Assembly (NCBI GenBank): GCA_949752745.1
Contig: OX457025.1
Coordinates: 100,551,587-100,615,586, forward strand
Direction of reading: 5' to 3'
Length of the DNA stretch: 64,000 nucleotides
Source: Protula sp. h YS-2021
Lineage: Eukaryota > Annelida > Polychaeta > Sabellida > Serpulidae
How positions within the stretch are numbered: the stretch's first letter is position 1; every line of letters begins with the position of its first letter. Below are positions 23,906 through 32,427 of this stretch, piece after piece. Position numbers and translations under genes: made by a program. The notes beneath the pieces are model-generated. The model worked only from the letters and a program-made list of their open reading frames with translations, was not told where the DNA came from and searched no databases.

Positions 23906-24279
23906 AGTGCCGTTGGAGGTCGGACTTTACAGAGGCCAGTCTCCTTGGATTTTGCGTACGTGCTCCGCAAACCGTATATTTTAGGAAATTTCTGCCTTAC
24001 TTCAAAGTACTTTCTCTCTATCCCAAATACGAATCTTTTCAAACTCATGTTTCACATGGCAGCACACTGAATATGAAATAAAACCTTAAAATAACTCTTA
24101 AGAAACATGCCGTAACGATGTATTCACTTGGCCATACCCTGGATACCTCGCCATTTGTCAGTGTTTTCTTGCTCCCTATCAGTTGTTTTCATTAATTTAT
24201 CAATTCTTTTTTTATGACAAAAAACGTCTGGATGTCTGGATGAGTCTCAGCGCGGGGAACGTTCATGACATGGCTTTAA

Positions 24280-24445
24280 CCGCCTGTATTCCTTTCCTTT
24301 CTCCATCTGTCCGTCCGTCAGTCCACCGCCGGATGTTACTCTCACCCTGATAATCCTGCATTCCCTTTCTCTGCACTTGGGGGCTATAACTTTGGGCTTT
24401 GCCCGTCTGTCCGTCCGTCAGTCCATCACCGGCTGTTTCTGCCAC
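24280..24445. repeat. Two-copy repeat with ctgtccgtccgtcagtcca
   Basis: ctgtccgtccgtcagtcca, ccgg and ccaccctgataa-like pieces occur twice about 110 bp apart. The region to 24570 reads as an old interspersed repeat. An 18-bp repeat (tataacgacatcggatat-like, about 4 copies) follows at 24590-24660, and a poly-A tract at 24700-24740. Confidence 0.6.
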
Positions 24446-24924
24446 CCTGATAAACCTTTCTGTGATATTTGGGATATAGTTTGTCTATAGTTTGATCTTG
24501 ATCCAATTTCAAGGTCACAGTGGCCGCCATCTTTGATTTTCAATTCCGGCGGGGATCTGTGCTGTCAGCTGGTTGTTCCATGTCGACGAACCTCTTTATA
24601 ACGACATCAGATATGACGACATCGAATATAACGACATCGGATAGAATAGCATACAGCTTATTACGACAGAATCGTGTCGATCCTTATTAAGCTTTTTGCT
24701 CCAAAAAAAAAAAAAAACAAAAAAAAAAAAAAAAAAAAAGCTGTTGGTTATAGCAACATATCGGAGACATCAGAGGCCGTACTCTAGATCTAATTAGTGG
24801 TGCTCGGTTTTGATTTCTGTAAATTTTCAACTGTAACTACCGGCATTGTACCAGAGTCTAGCGTCATCTCTCTTGCTGTATACTCCCCCCCCCCCCCCCC
24901 GCAATATTTATAGTTCTGCCTTTC

Positions 24925-24993
24925 ACAGAGGCAGTGGTTTGTGTTATCGCCTGCGAAGCAAGAGGCTGTGAGTTCAAACCACAGTCAGGAATC
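24925..24993 (+). repeat. tRNA-like sequence (candidate SINE head)
   Basis: cagtggtttgtgttatcgcc resembles a degenerate A box/D arm, and gagttcaaacc matches a polymerase III B box (GGTTCRANNCC) with two changes. Spacing between them is tRNA-like. The T stem and acceptor stem do not pair properly, so it is not a functional tRNA gene. A tRNA-derived SINE fragment is the simplest reading. Confidence 0.4.
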
Positions 24994-25094
24994 AATTTAT
25001 TTTTGTGCACTTTGCTTGTCTTCTATATCTAAATGTCGTTCAAGGTGCCTAATAATACTTAATAAGTCTTATTGGAGCTGTAGTATTTTCGTCC

Positions 25095-25180
25095 CACGAA
25101 TCCTGTTCGCCTCACAGATCCTATTTGCCTACAGATCCTGTTCGCCCCGCAAATCCTGTTCGTGCCACAGATCCTGTCCG
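25095..25180. repeat. ~19-bp tandem repeat, 5 imperfect copies
   Basis: agatcctgttcgcc-type units (atcctatttgcc, atcctgttcgtg) sit just outside the left end of the palindromic element. Confidence 0.8.
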
Positions 25181-25246
25181 ATTACTTTTGATAGCAATGT
25201 TGGTCATGGGACTTTCTACCGTATCTAAATGTTGTCCAAATTCAGC

Positions 25247-25252
25247 GGTATC
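25247..25252. repeat. Target-site duplication GGTATC (left copy)
   Basis: GGTATC immediately precedes the element terminus AGTAGTATG and is repeated exactly at 32494-32499 after the other terminus. Confidence 0.85.
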
Positions 25253-25318
25253 AGTAGTATGAAAACAAGAGTTCTACCACACTTTTGTGGTGGTTCTCTT
25301 AAGAGTTCTACCACACTT

Positions 25319-25500
25319 GATGACGTCATACTGTCTGGAAGTGACGTCATACTGTCTGGAAGTGACGTCATCATGTCTGGAAGTGACGTCATAGCGTCTG
25401 GACCGGAAGTGGTGTCTAGACCGGAAGTGGTGTCTAGACCGGAAGTGCTGTCTAGACCGGAAGTGTTGTCTGGACCGGAAGTGACGTCATGATGTCTGGA
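25319..25500 (+). repeat. TIR subrepeat: tctggaagtgacgtcata and ctagaccggaagtggtgt units (left arm)
   Basis: Four 22-bp units carrying TGACGTCA are followed by five ~19-bp units carrying ccggaagt. The mirrored copy is at 32246-32427. ccggaagt is also a consensus ETS-type site. Confidence 0.85.
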
Positions 25501-25808
25501 CCGGAAGTCATGATAAGCGTTAGGATAGGCGCGACCATGTGTGACGTCATCATGACGTCATACTGAGATGATGCTGTCTGGAGCGAAAGTGGTTTGGCCG
25601 AGTCAATCAACATGAAGCCAATGAACTCCTGCTGTCAATCATCATGACGTCACTAGTCACGTGACCTGTCAATCATCGGTCATGTGACCCTAACCCTAGC
25701 GAGACTTCCAGACCACTTTTTGACGTCATACTGACGTCCCTTCTACCATCTGTCTATCATACCTTCATAATACACATTCATAATACACTCTATGGTTTAG
25801 GGGTAGGC

Positions 25809-25895
25809 TGCCCATACCCGGGGCTCGAACCACCAACCTTCTGAGCATGGGTCCGACCAGGAGTCCCACGCTCTAACAACTGAGCTATTCCGGAC
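25809..25895 (-). repeat. tRNA-like sequence in left TIR
   Basis: On the minus strand it has an A box (tagctcagttgttagagcg, with GCTC/GAGC D stem) and a B box (ggttcgagccc) at tRNA spacing. The acceptor stem does not pair and the anticodon arm is abnormal (tggg...ccca with a long loop), so a functional tRNA is unlikely. It could be a captured tRNA-derived SINE head or an internal polymerase III promoter. Confidence 0.65.
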
Positions 25896-25962
25896 TGAAC
25901 AAGAATGTATTGTGAAAACATGCCATGTAAGGCTATAATGCACGATAAATTTCAGACTGCAC

Positions 25963-26090
25963 TCGTTCAGAGCGTGGGGGAAACCGATCGATAAAATTTC
26001 AGAGTGCACTCGTTCAGAGCGTGGGGAAAAAACCGATCGATAAAAATTTTTTAGAGTACACTCGTTCAGAGCGTGGGGAAAACGATGGTT
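25963..26090 (+). repeat. Triplicated block with cactcgttcagagcgtgggg (left arm)
   Basis: Three ~57-bp copies also contain aaccgatcgataaaa. The mirrored copy is at 31656-31783. Confidence 0.85.
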
Positions 26091-26153
26091 CTGCCACACT
26101 TGATGACGTCATACTGTCAATCATTGTGACATGAGGTGTCATAATGACGTCAT

Positions 26154-26945
26154 AGTTACACCTTAGTAACGCCTTGGTTACGCCTTGGTTACAGTGGTTA
26201 CACCTTAGTTACACCTTAGTTACGCCTTGGTTACAGTGGTTACACCTTAGTTACGCCTTAGTTACCTTAGTTACGCCTTGGTTACGCCTTAGTTACCTTA
26301 GTTACGCCTTAGTTACGCCTTAGTTACGCCTTAATTACCTTAGTTACGCCTTAGTTACCTTAGTTACTCCTTAGTTACGCCTTAGTTACGCCTTAGTTAC
26401 CTTAGTTACGCCTTAGTTACGCCTTAATTACCTTAGTTACGCCTTAGTTACCTTAGTTACTCCTTAGTTACGCCTTAGTTACGCCTTTATTTCCTTAGTT
26501 ACGCCTTAGTTACGCCTTGATTTCCTTAGTTACGCCTTAGTTACGCCTTGGTTACAGTAGTTACACCTTAGTTACGCCTTAGTTACCTAAGTTACTCCTT
26601 AGTTACGCCTTAGTTACGCCTTAGTTACCTTAGTTACGCCTTAGTTACCTTAGTTACGCCTTAGTTACGCCTTGGTTACACCTTAGTTACGCCTTAGTTA
26701 CCTTAGTTACTCCTTAGTTACGCCTTAGTTACCTTAGTTACGCCTTGGTTACGCCTTGGTTACAGTAGTTACACCTTAGTTACGCCTTGATTTCCTTAGT
26801 TACGCCTTAGTTACGCCTTAGTTACGCCTTAATTACCTTAGTTACGCCTTAGTTACGCCTTAGTTACGCCTTAGTTACCTTAGTTACGCCTTAGTTACGC
26901 CTTAGTTGCGCCTTAGTTACATCTTGTTTGCGCCTTAGTTACCTT
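26154..26945 (+). repeat. 11-bp tandem array ttacgccttag (left arm)
   Basis: About 70 units of ttacgccttag mixed with shortened ttaccttag and variant ttacagtgg/ttacacc units. It is mirrored exactly at 30801-31592, including rare variants (for example ccttagtaacgcc), which shows that the arms share one copy history. Confidence 0.92.
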
Positions 26946-26949
26946 AGCT

Positions 26950-27190
26950 ACGCAAAAACGAGATAACTTTTGTTGTAGTTGAGCGATTTGCATGAAAATT
27001 TTACCGTTTGATTCAGTTTTATATCTAGTTTTAACATTAAGTGATCACAGGCTATTTACGCCGGTGGTTGTATGCATCATGGATTCACCTTAAAAGTTTT
27101 TAAACTTAAAAGTAAGATAACTTTCGTTATGGTTGACCGATTTGAATGAAAATTTCACCGTTGGATTCAGTTTGATGTCTTAGTTTTAAA
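26950..27190 (+). repeat. Duplicated ~75-bp motif in left arm
   Basis: agataacttttgttgtagtt...gatttgcatgaaaatttta and agataactttcgttatggtt...gatttgaatgaaaatttca are two diverged direct copies about 130 bp apart. The mirror is at 30556-30796. Not coding as far as I can see. Confidence 0.75.
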
Positions 27191-27299
27191 GTAGTTTATG
27201 CATAGGTAGGTTGTTGGAATGGCGCGCGCCCACCATTTAAACATGTGTTTGAATAAGTTTTACGTCAAACTATTGTTCAACAAGTTGTTTAGCAATTGT

Positions 27300-27546
27300 A
27301 CAACAATTGTTCAACAAGCTGTTGTTGAACATGTTCAACATGTTGTTGAACATGTTCAACATGTTCAACATGTTCAACAACATGTTCAACATGTTCAACA
27401 TGTTCAACATGTTCAACATGTTCAACAACATGTTCAACAAGTTGAACATGTTCAACATGTTCAACATGTTGTTGCACAAGTTGAACATGTTCAACATGTT
27501 CAACTTGTTCAACAACATGCTGTTTAACAAATTGTTCAACAAGTTG
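27300..27546 (+). repeat. 9-bp aacatgttc array (left arm)
   Basis: Roughly 25 units of aacatgttc with caacaacatg interruptions. The core AACATGTT is itself palindromic, so every unit can form a cruciform or bind a dimeric protein on either strand. The mirror is at 30200-30446. Confidence 0.92.
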
Positions 27547-27596
27547 TAGTTCAAGCAAAGAAAAAACAAGACATATGTTGAATAGGTTTATTAATA

Positions 27597-27682
27597 CATT
27601 TAAATACACTTAAATACACTTAAATACATTTAACTACACTTAAATACACTTAAATACACTTAAATACACTTAAATACATACA
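27597..27682 (+). repeat. 10-bp taaatacact array (left arm)
   Basis: About eight units lie just beyond the polyadenylation site of the left gene. The mirror is at 30064-30149. Confidence 0.9.
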
Positions 27683-27728
27683 GCTTAAATCTTTAACAAT
27701 ATTACAATATTTGTTGATCTACAAAGTC

Positions 27729-27734
27729 TTTATT
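27729..27734 (-). terminator. Polyadenylation signal of left zinc-finger gene
   Basis: aataaa on the minus strand, 22 bases after the stop codon. Confidence 0.7.
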
Positions 27735-27755
27735 ATAAAGTTTAGTCAAATAAGT

Positions 27756-28493
27756 CTATTTTTCTTCATCTGCTTCACTCTGTTCACTGGCATCCATATC
27801 ACTTTTTTCGTCGCTGCTTTCATCTTCCTCCTCCTCATCTAGAAGCTCTTCAAAGAATGCATCGTTTCTTCTTATAGCCGCCTTTAGTGCCTTTGAATAC
27901 TCGTAATGTTTTTCATCAACAAAGTAATTGAAGTCTTCTAAAATGGTTTCATAATGTTCGTTTTGTTGTAGACGTTGGGCATATTTGAATAGTCTCATAA
28001 ACAGTTGTTTAAGTCGACGCTTATAAATGGGTCGAAAGTCATCACTTGCTATGTCACGCGCATCTTCAAGCCCTTGGTCTTCATATTCTGAAACCTTTTC
28101 TTGAAATTTGGTATCATATTCATCGTAGACTTCTTGAACCATATCATACCAAACAGAGTCTGTTTCTGACTCACTTTCAGAGTCTGTTTCTGACTCACTT
28201 TCAGAGCTGCCGTCATTATCACCCTCAACACAATGTTCCATATGTTTGAACAAAGCTTCTTGACTGTTGTATAACGCACCACATTCTGTACAAGCATGTG
28301 CATTCTTTTCAGTCATGTTGACGCTTTGACTTTCCATAGAAGACTCATCTAAAATTTCAGTGATAGGTGGTTTTACAGGGTTTTCCACATCTATCTCCAA
28401 TTCTTCTTCTTCTGAAGTGTGAGCATTCTTTAAGTGCCTTTTAAGACTTTGTGGCCAATTGTAAGATTTCAAACAAATGTTGCATTTATACAT
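27756..28493 (-). CDS. Small zinc-finger/acidic protein of the element (left copy, 245 aa)
   Basis: Intact single-exon frame identical in translation to the copy at 29253-29990. Finger 1: C4, C7, H20, H25 (CNIC...HLKNAH). Finger 2: C68, C71, H84 and H87 or C88. Residues 94-113 are a Ser/Glu/Asp tract with an internal duplicate (SESESETD). Residues 114-207 are charged and probably helical (RPIYKRRLKQLFMRLFKYA, then FVDEKHYEYSKALKAAIRRN). The last ~37 residues are strongly acidic. A TATA box lies about 60 bp upstream of the ATG and aataaa just after the stop, so it is a compact unit like those of DNA viruses and Polintons. Function not recognised; a DNA-binding regulator or element-packaged protein is inference. 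C2H2 proteins do occur as cargo in virus-like transposons. Confidence 0.82.
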   Translation of the reverse strand: MYKCNICLKSYNWPQSLKRHLKNAHTSEEEELEIDVENPVKPPITEILDESSMESQSVNMTEKNAHACTECGALYNSQEALFKHMEHCVEGDNDGSSESESETDSESESETDSVWYDMVQEVYDEYDTKFQEKVSEYEDQGLEDARDIASDDFRPIYKRRLKQLFMRLFKYAQRLQQNEHYETILEDFNYFVDEKHYEYSKALKAAIRRNDAFFEELLDEEEEDESSDEKSDMDASEQSEADEEK

Positions 28494-28547
28494 CCTTTCG
28501 GTTCAACATGCACTTTTCAAATGATGAAAAAGCCTTTAAACATAGCC

Positions 28548-28554
28548 TTATATA
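28548..28554 (-). promoter_or_regulatory. TATA box of left zinc-finger gene
   Basis: TATATAA on the minus strand, its near edge 54 bases before the ATG, between the coding start and the aacatgttgtt array. Confidence 0.7.
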
Positions 28555-28556
28555 CA

Positions 28557-28635
28557 ACTTGTTGAACAACATGTTGAACATGTTCAACATGTTGTTGAAC
28601 ATGTTGTTGAACATGTTGTTGAACATGTTGTCTAT
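28557..28635 (+). repeat. 12-bp gaacatgttgtt array upstream of left gene
   Basis: About six units abut the TATA box. The mirror is at 29111-29189. It shares the AACATGTT core with the 9-bp array beyond the 3' end of the gene. Confidence 0.88.
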
Positions 28636-28649
28636 GCCTAGGGGAGTTT

Positions 28650-28735
28650 AACGTCATGACGTCATTATGACGTCATCATTATGACGTCATTATTACGTCA
28701 TCATTATGACGTCATAATGACGTCATTGGAACAGG
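28650..28735. promoter_or_regulatory. Cluster of five TGACGTCA sites (left)
   Basis: TGACGTCA (full palindromic CRE/ATF-type site) occurs five times in about 80 bp, upstream of the minus-strand gene. The mirror is at 29011-29096. Confidence 0.75.
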
Positions 28736-28860
28736 CGCATGCTTTGTCAAAAACTGACTCAGCAGAATTTATTGCTGTTTGATATGGATGAAATGCATGT
28801 CTCACTCTTCCTTTTATGCTACTTAGATGTAATCAAAATATGGTGTGTAACTCGTCAAAA

Positions 28861-28885
28861 ATGCCAAACTTGTAAAAATTGCTGA
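28861..28885. other. Central 25-bp asymmetric spacer of the palindrome
   Basis: atgccaaact to gctga is the only non-mirrored sequence in the element. It would be the loop of a ~3.6-kb hairpin. Confidence 0.92.
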
Positions 28886-29010
28886 TTTTGACGAGTTACA
28901 CACCATATTTTGATTACATCTAAGTAGCATAAAAGGAAGAGTGAGACATGCATTTCATCCATATCAAACAGCAATAAATTCTGCTGAGTCAGTTTTTGAC
29001 AAAGCATGCG

Positions 29011-29096
29011 CCTGTTCCAATGACGTCATTATGACGTCATAATGATGACGTAATAATGACGTCATAATGATGACGTCATAATGACGTCATGACGTT
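29011..29096. promoter_or_regulatory. Cluster of five TGACGTCA sites (right)
   Basis: Mirror of 28650-28735, upstream of the plus-strand gene. Confidence 0.75.
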
Positions 29097-29110
29097 AAAC
29101 TCCCCTAGGC

Positions 29111-29189
29111 ATAGACAACATGTTCAACAACATGTTCAACAACATGTTCAACAACATGTTGAACATGTTCAACATGTTGTTCAACAAGT
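29111..29189 (-). repeat. 12-bp gaacatgttgtt array upstream of right gene
   Basis: Mirror of 28557-28635. It ends just before the TATA box. Confidence 0.88.
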
Positions 29190-29191
29190 TG

Positions 29192-29198
29192 TATATAA
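29192..29198 (+). promoter_or_regulatory. TATA box of right zinc-finger gene
   Basis: TATATAA with its near edge 54 bases before the ATG at 29253. This implies a 5' UTR of only about 30 bases. Confidence 0.72.
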
Positions 29199-29252
29199 GG
29201 CTATGTTTAAAGGCTTTTTCATCATTTGAAAAGTGCATGTTGAACCGAAAGG

Positions 29253-29990
29253 ATGTATAAATGCAACATTTGTTTGAAATCTTACAATTGGCCACAAAGT
29301 CTTAAAAGGCACTTAAAGAATGCTCACACTTCAGAAGAAGAAGAATTGGAGATAGATGTGGAAAACCCTGTAAAACCACCTATCACTGAAATTTTAGATG
29401 AGTCTTCTATGGAAAGTCAAAGCGTCAACATGACTGAAAAGAATGCACATGCTTGTACAGAATGTGGTGCGTTATACAACAGTCAAGAAGCTTTGTTCAA
29501 ACATATGGAACATTGTGTTGAGGGTGATAATGACGGCAGCTCTGAAAGTGAGTCAGAAACAGACTCTGAAAGTGAGTCAGAAACAGACTCTGTTTGGTAT
29601 GATATGGTTCAAGAAGTCTACGATGAATATGATACCAAATTTCAAGAAAAGGTTTCAGAATATGAAGACCAAGGGCTTGAAGATGCGCGTGACATAGCAA
29701 GTGATGACTTTCGACCCATTTATAAGCGTCGACTTAAACAACTGTTTATGAGACTATTCAAATATGCCCAACGTCTACAACAAAACGAACATTATGAAAC
29801 CATTTTAGAAGACTTCAATTACTTTGTTGATGAAAAACATTACGAGTATTCAAAGGCACTAAAGGCGGCTATAAGAAGAAACGATGCATTCTTTGAAGAG
29901 CTTCTAGATGAGGAGGAGGAAGATGAAAGCAGCGACGAAAAAAGTGATATGGATGCCAGTGAACAGAGTGAAGCAGATGAAGAAAAATAG
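29253..29990 (+). CDS. Small zinc-finger/acidic protein of the element (right copy, 245 aa)
   Basis: Same protein as the minus-strand copy at 27756-28493, with every codon mirrored. The start is the first ATG after the TATA box (aaaggATGTATAAATG). Two N-terminal zinc fingers (C4-C7-H20-H25; C68-C71-H84-H87/C88), Ser/acidic spacer, basic-helical centre, acidic C terminus. The frame is free of stops, frameshifts or introns in both arms, so either the insertion is young or the protein is under selection in mobile copies. The two genes diverge from the palindrome centre, so the 759 bp between their ATGs acts as a symmetric bidirectional promoter region. Confidence 0.82.
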   Translation: MYKCNICLKSYNWPQSLKRHLKNAHTSEEEELEIDVENPVKPPITEILDESSMESQSVNMTEKNAHACTECGALYNSQEALFKHMEHCVEGDNDGSSESESETDSESESETDSVWYDMVQEVYDEYDTKFQEKVSEYEDQGLEDARDIASDDFRPIYKRRLKQLFMRLFKYAQRLQQNEHYETILEDFNYFVDEKHYEYSKALKAAIRRNDAFFEELLDEEEEDESSDEKSDMDASEQSEADEEK

Positions 29991-30011
29991 ACTTATTTGA
30001 CTAAACTTTAT

Positions 30012-30017
30012 AATAAA
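30012..30017 (+). terminator. Polyadenylation signal of right zinc-finger gene
   Basis: aataaa, 22 bases after the stop codon. Confidence 0.7.
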
Positions 30018-30063
30018 GACTTTGTAGATCAACAAATATTGTAATATTGTTAAAGATTTAAGC

Positions 30064-30149
30064 TGTATGTATTTAAGTGTATTTAAGTGTATTTAAGTGT
30101 ATTTAAGTGTAGTTAAATGTATTTAAGTGTATTTAAGTGTATTTAAATG
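30064..30149 (-). repeat. 10-bp array (right arm)
   Basis: Mirror of the taaatacact array at 27597-27682, read here as agtgtattta. Confidence 0.9.
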
Positions 30150-30199
30150 TATTAATAAACCTATTCAACATATGTCTTGTTTTTTCTTTGCTTGAACTA

Positions 30200-30446
30200 C
30201 AACTTGTTGAACAATTTGTTAAACAGCATGTTGTTGAACAAGTTGAACATGTTGAACATGTTCAACTTGTGCAACAACATGTTGAACATGTTGAACATGT
30301 TCAACTTGTTGAACATGTTGTTGAACATGTTGAACATGTTGAACATGTTGAACATGTTGAACATGTTGTTGAACATGTTGAACATGTTGAACATGTTCAA
30401 CAACATGTTGAACATGTTCAACAACAGCTTGTTGAACAATTGTTGT
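30200..30446 (-). repeat. 9-bp aacatgttg array (right arm)
   Basis: Mirror of 27300-27546. Confidence 0.92.
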
Positions 30447-30555
30447 ACAATTGCTAAACAACTTGTTGAACAATAGTTTGACGTAAAACTTATTCAAACA
30501 CATGTTTAAATGGTGGGCGCGCGCCATTCCAACAACCTACCTATGCATAAACTAC

Positions 30556-30796
30556 TTTAAAACTAAGACATCAAACTGAATCCAACGGTGAAATTTTCAT
30601 TCAAATCGGTCAACCATAACGAAAGTTATCTTACTTTTAAGTTTAAAAACTTTTAAGGTGAATCCATGATGCATACAACCACCGGCGTAAATAGCCTGTG
30701 ATCACTTAATGTTAAAACTAGATATAAAACTGAATCAAACGGTAAAATTTTCATGCAAATCGCTCAACTACAACAAAAGTTATCTCGTTTTTGCGT
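30556..30796 (-). repeat. Duplicated ~75-bp motif in right arm
   Basis: Mirror of 26950-27190. Confidence 0.75.
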
Positions 30797-30800
30797 AGCT

Positions 30801-31592
30801 AAGGTAACTAAGGCGCAAACAAGATGTAACTAAGGCGCAACTAAGGCGTAACTAAGGCGTAACTAAGGTAACTAAGGCGTAACTAAGGCGTAACTAAGGC
30901 GTAACTAAGGTAATTAAGGCGTAACTAAGGCGTAACTAAGGCGTAACTAAGGAAATCAAGGCGTAACTAAGGTGTAACTACTGTAACCAAGGCGTAACCA
31001 AGGCGTAACTAAGGTAACTAAGGCGTAACTAAGGAGTAACTAAGGTAACTAAGGCGTAACTAAGGTGTAACCAAGGCGTAACTAAGGCGTAACTAAGGTA
31101 ACTAAGGCGTAACTAAGGTAACTAAGGCGTAACTAAGGCGTAACTAAGGAGTAACTTAGGTAACTAAGGCGTAACTAAGGTGTAACTACTGTAACCAAGG
31201 CGTAACTAAGGCGTAACTAAGGAAATCAAGGCGTAACTAAGGCGTAACTAAGGAAATAAAGGCGTAACTAAGGCGTAACTAAGGAGTAACTAAGGTAACT
31301 AAGGCGTAACTAAGGTAATTAAGGCGTAACTAAGGCGTAACTAAGGTAACTAAGGCGTAACTAAGGCGTAACTAAGGAGTAACTAAGGTAACTAAGGCGT
31401 AACTAAGGTAATTAAGGCGTAACTAAGGCGTAACTAAGGCGTAACTAAGGTAACTAAGGCGTAACCAAGGCGTAACTAAGGTAACTAAGGCGTAACTAAG
31501 GTGTAACCACTGTAACCAAGGCGTAACTAAGGTGTAACTAAGGTGTAACCACTGTAACCAAGGCGTAACCAAGGCGTTACTAAGGTGTAACT
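30801..31592 (-). repeat. 11-bp array, read here as ctaaggcgtaa (right arm)
   Basis: Mirror of 26154-26945, with the same order of shortened and variant units. Confidence 0.92.
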
Positions 31593-31655
31593 ATGACGTC
31601 ATTATGACACCTCATGTCACAATGATTGACAGTATGACGTCATCAAGTGTGGCAG

Positions 31656-31783
31656 AACCATCGTTTTCCCCACGCTCTGAACGAGTGTACTCTAAAAAAT
31701 TTTTATCGATCGGTTTTTTCCCCACGCTCTGAACGAGTGCACTCTGAAATTTTATCGATCGGTTTCCCCCACGCTCTGAACGA
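31656..31783 (-). repeat. Triplicated ~57-bp block (right arm)
   Basis: Mirror of 25963-26090; ccccacgctctgaacgagtg occurs three times. Confidence 0.85.
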
Positions 31784-31850
31784 GTGCAGTCTGAAATTTA
31801 TCGTGCATTATAGCCTTACATGGCATGTTTTCACAATACATTCTTGTTCA

Positions 31851-31937
31851 GTCCGGAATAGCTCAGTTGTTAGAGCGTGGGACTCCTGGTCGGACCCATG
31901 CTCAGAAGGTTGGTGGTTCGAGCCCCGGGTATGGGCA
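31851..31937 (+). repeat. tRNA-like sequence in right TIR
   Basis: Plus-strand mirror of 25809-25895: A box tagctcagttgttagagcg, B box ggttcgagccc. The open frame across it (31647-31949) is the typical spurious translation of tRNA-derived repeats. Confidence 0.65.
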
Positions 31938-32245
31938 GCCTACCCCTAAACCATAGAGTGTATTATGAATGTGTATTATGAAGGTATGATAGACAGATGG
32001 TAGAAGGGACGTCAGTATGACGTCAAAAAGTGGTCTGGAAGTCTCGCTAGGGTTAGGGTCACATGACCGATGATTGACAGGTCACGTGACTAGTGACGTC
32101 ATGATGATTGACAGCAGGAGTTCATTGGCTTCATGTTGATTGACTCGGCCAAACCACTTTCGCTCCAGACAGCATCATCTCAGTATGACGTCATGATGAC
32201 GTCACACATGGTCGCGCCTATCCTAACGCTTATCATGACTTCCGG

Positions 32246-32427
32246 TCCAGACATCATGACGTCACTTCCGGTCCAGACAACACTTCCGGTCTAGACAGCA
32301 CTTCCGGTCTAGACACCACTTCCGGTCTAGACACCACTTCCGGTCCAGACGCTATGACGTCACTTCCAGACATGATGACGTCACTTCCAGACAGTATGAC
32401 GTCACTTCCAGACAGTATGACGTCATC
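32246..32427 (-). repeat. TIR subrepeat with tgacgtca and acttccgg units (right arm)
   Basis: Mirror of 25319-25500. Confidence 0.85.

Larger units (their letters stand above)
25253..28860 (+). repeat. Left terminal inverted-repeat arm (3.6 kb)
   Basis: In order from the outer end: TGACGTCA-rich tandem repeats, tRNA-like sequence, triplicated cactcgttcagagcgtgggg block, 11-bp array, paired 75-bp motifs, 9-bp aacatgttc array, 10-bp taaatacact array, the zinc-finger gene on the minus strand, a second aacatgttgtt array, a TGACGTCA cluster, and unique sequence to the spacer. Confidence 0.92.

Noticed and set aside
25686..25700. Telomere-like ccctaaccctag in the TIR
   Set aside because: Only two units; too short to mean anything.
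26154..26945. CRISPR-like array
   Set aside because: Eukaryotic context and no unique spacers; it is a simple 11-bp satellite.
31647..31949. 100-codon open frame in each TIR arm (also 25797-26099)
   Set aside because: It translates the tRNA-like module and the triplicated 57-bp block; no domain or promoter.
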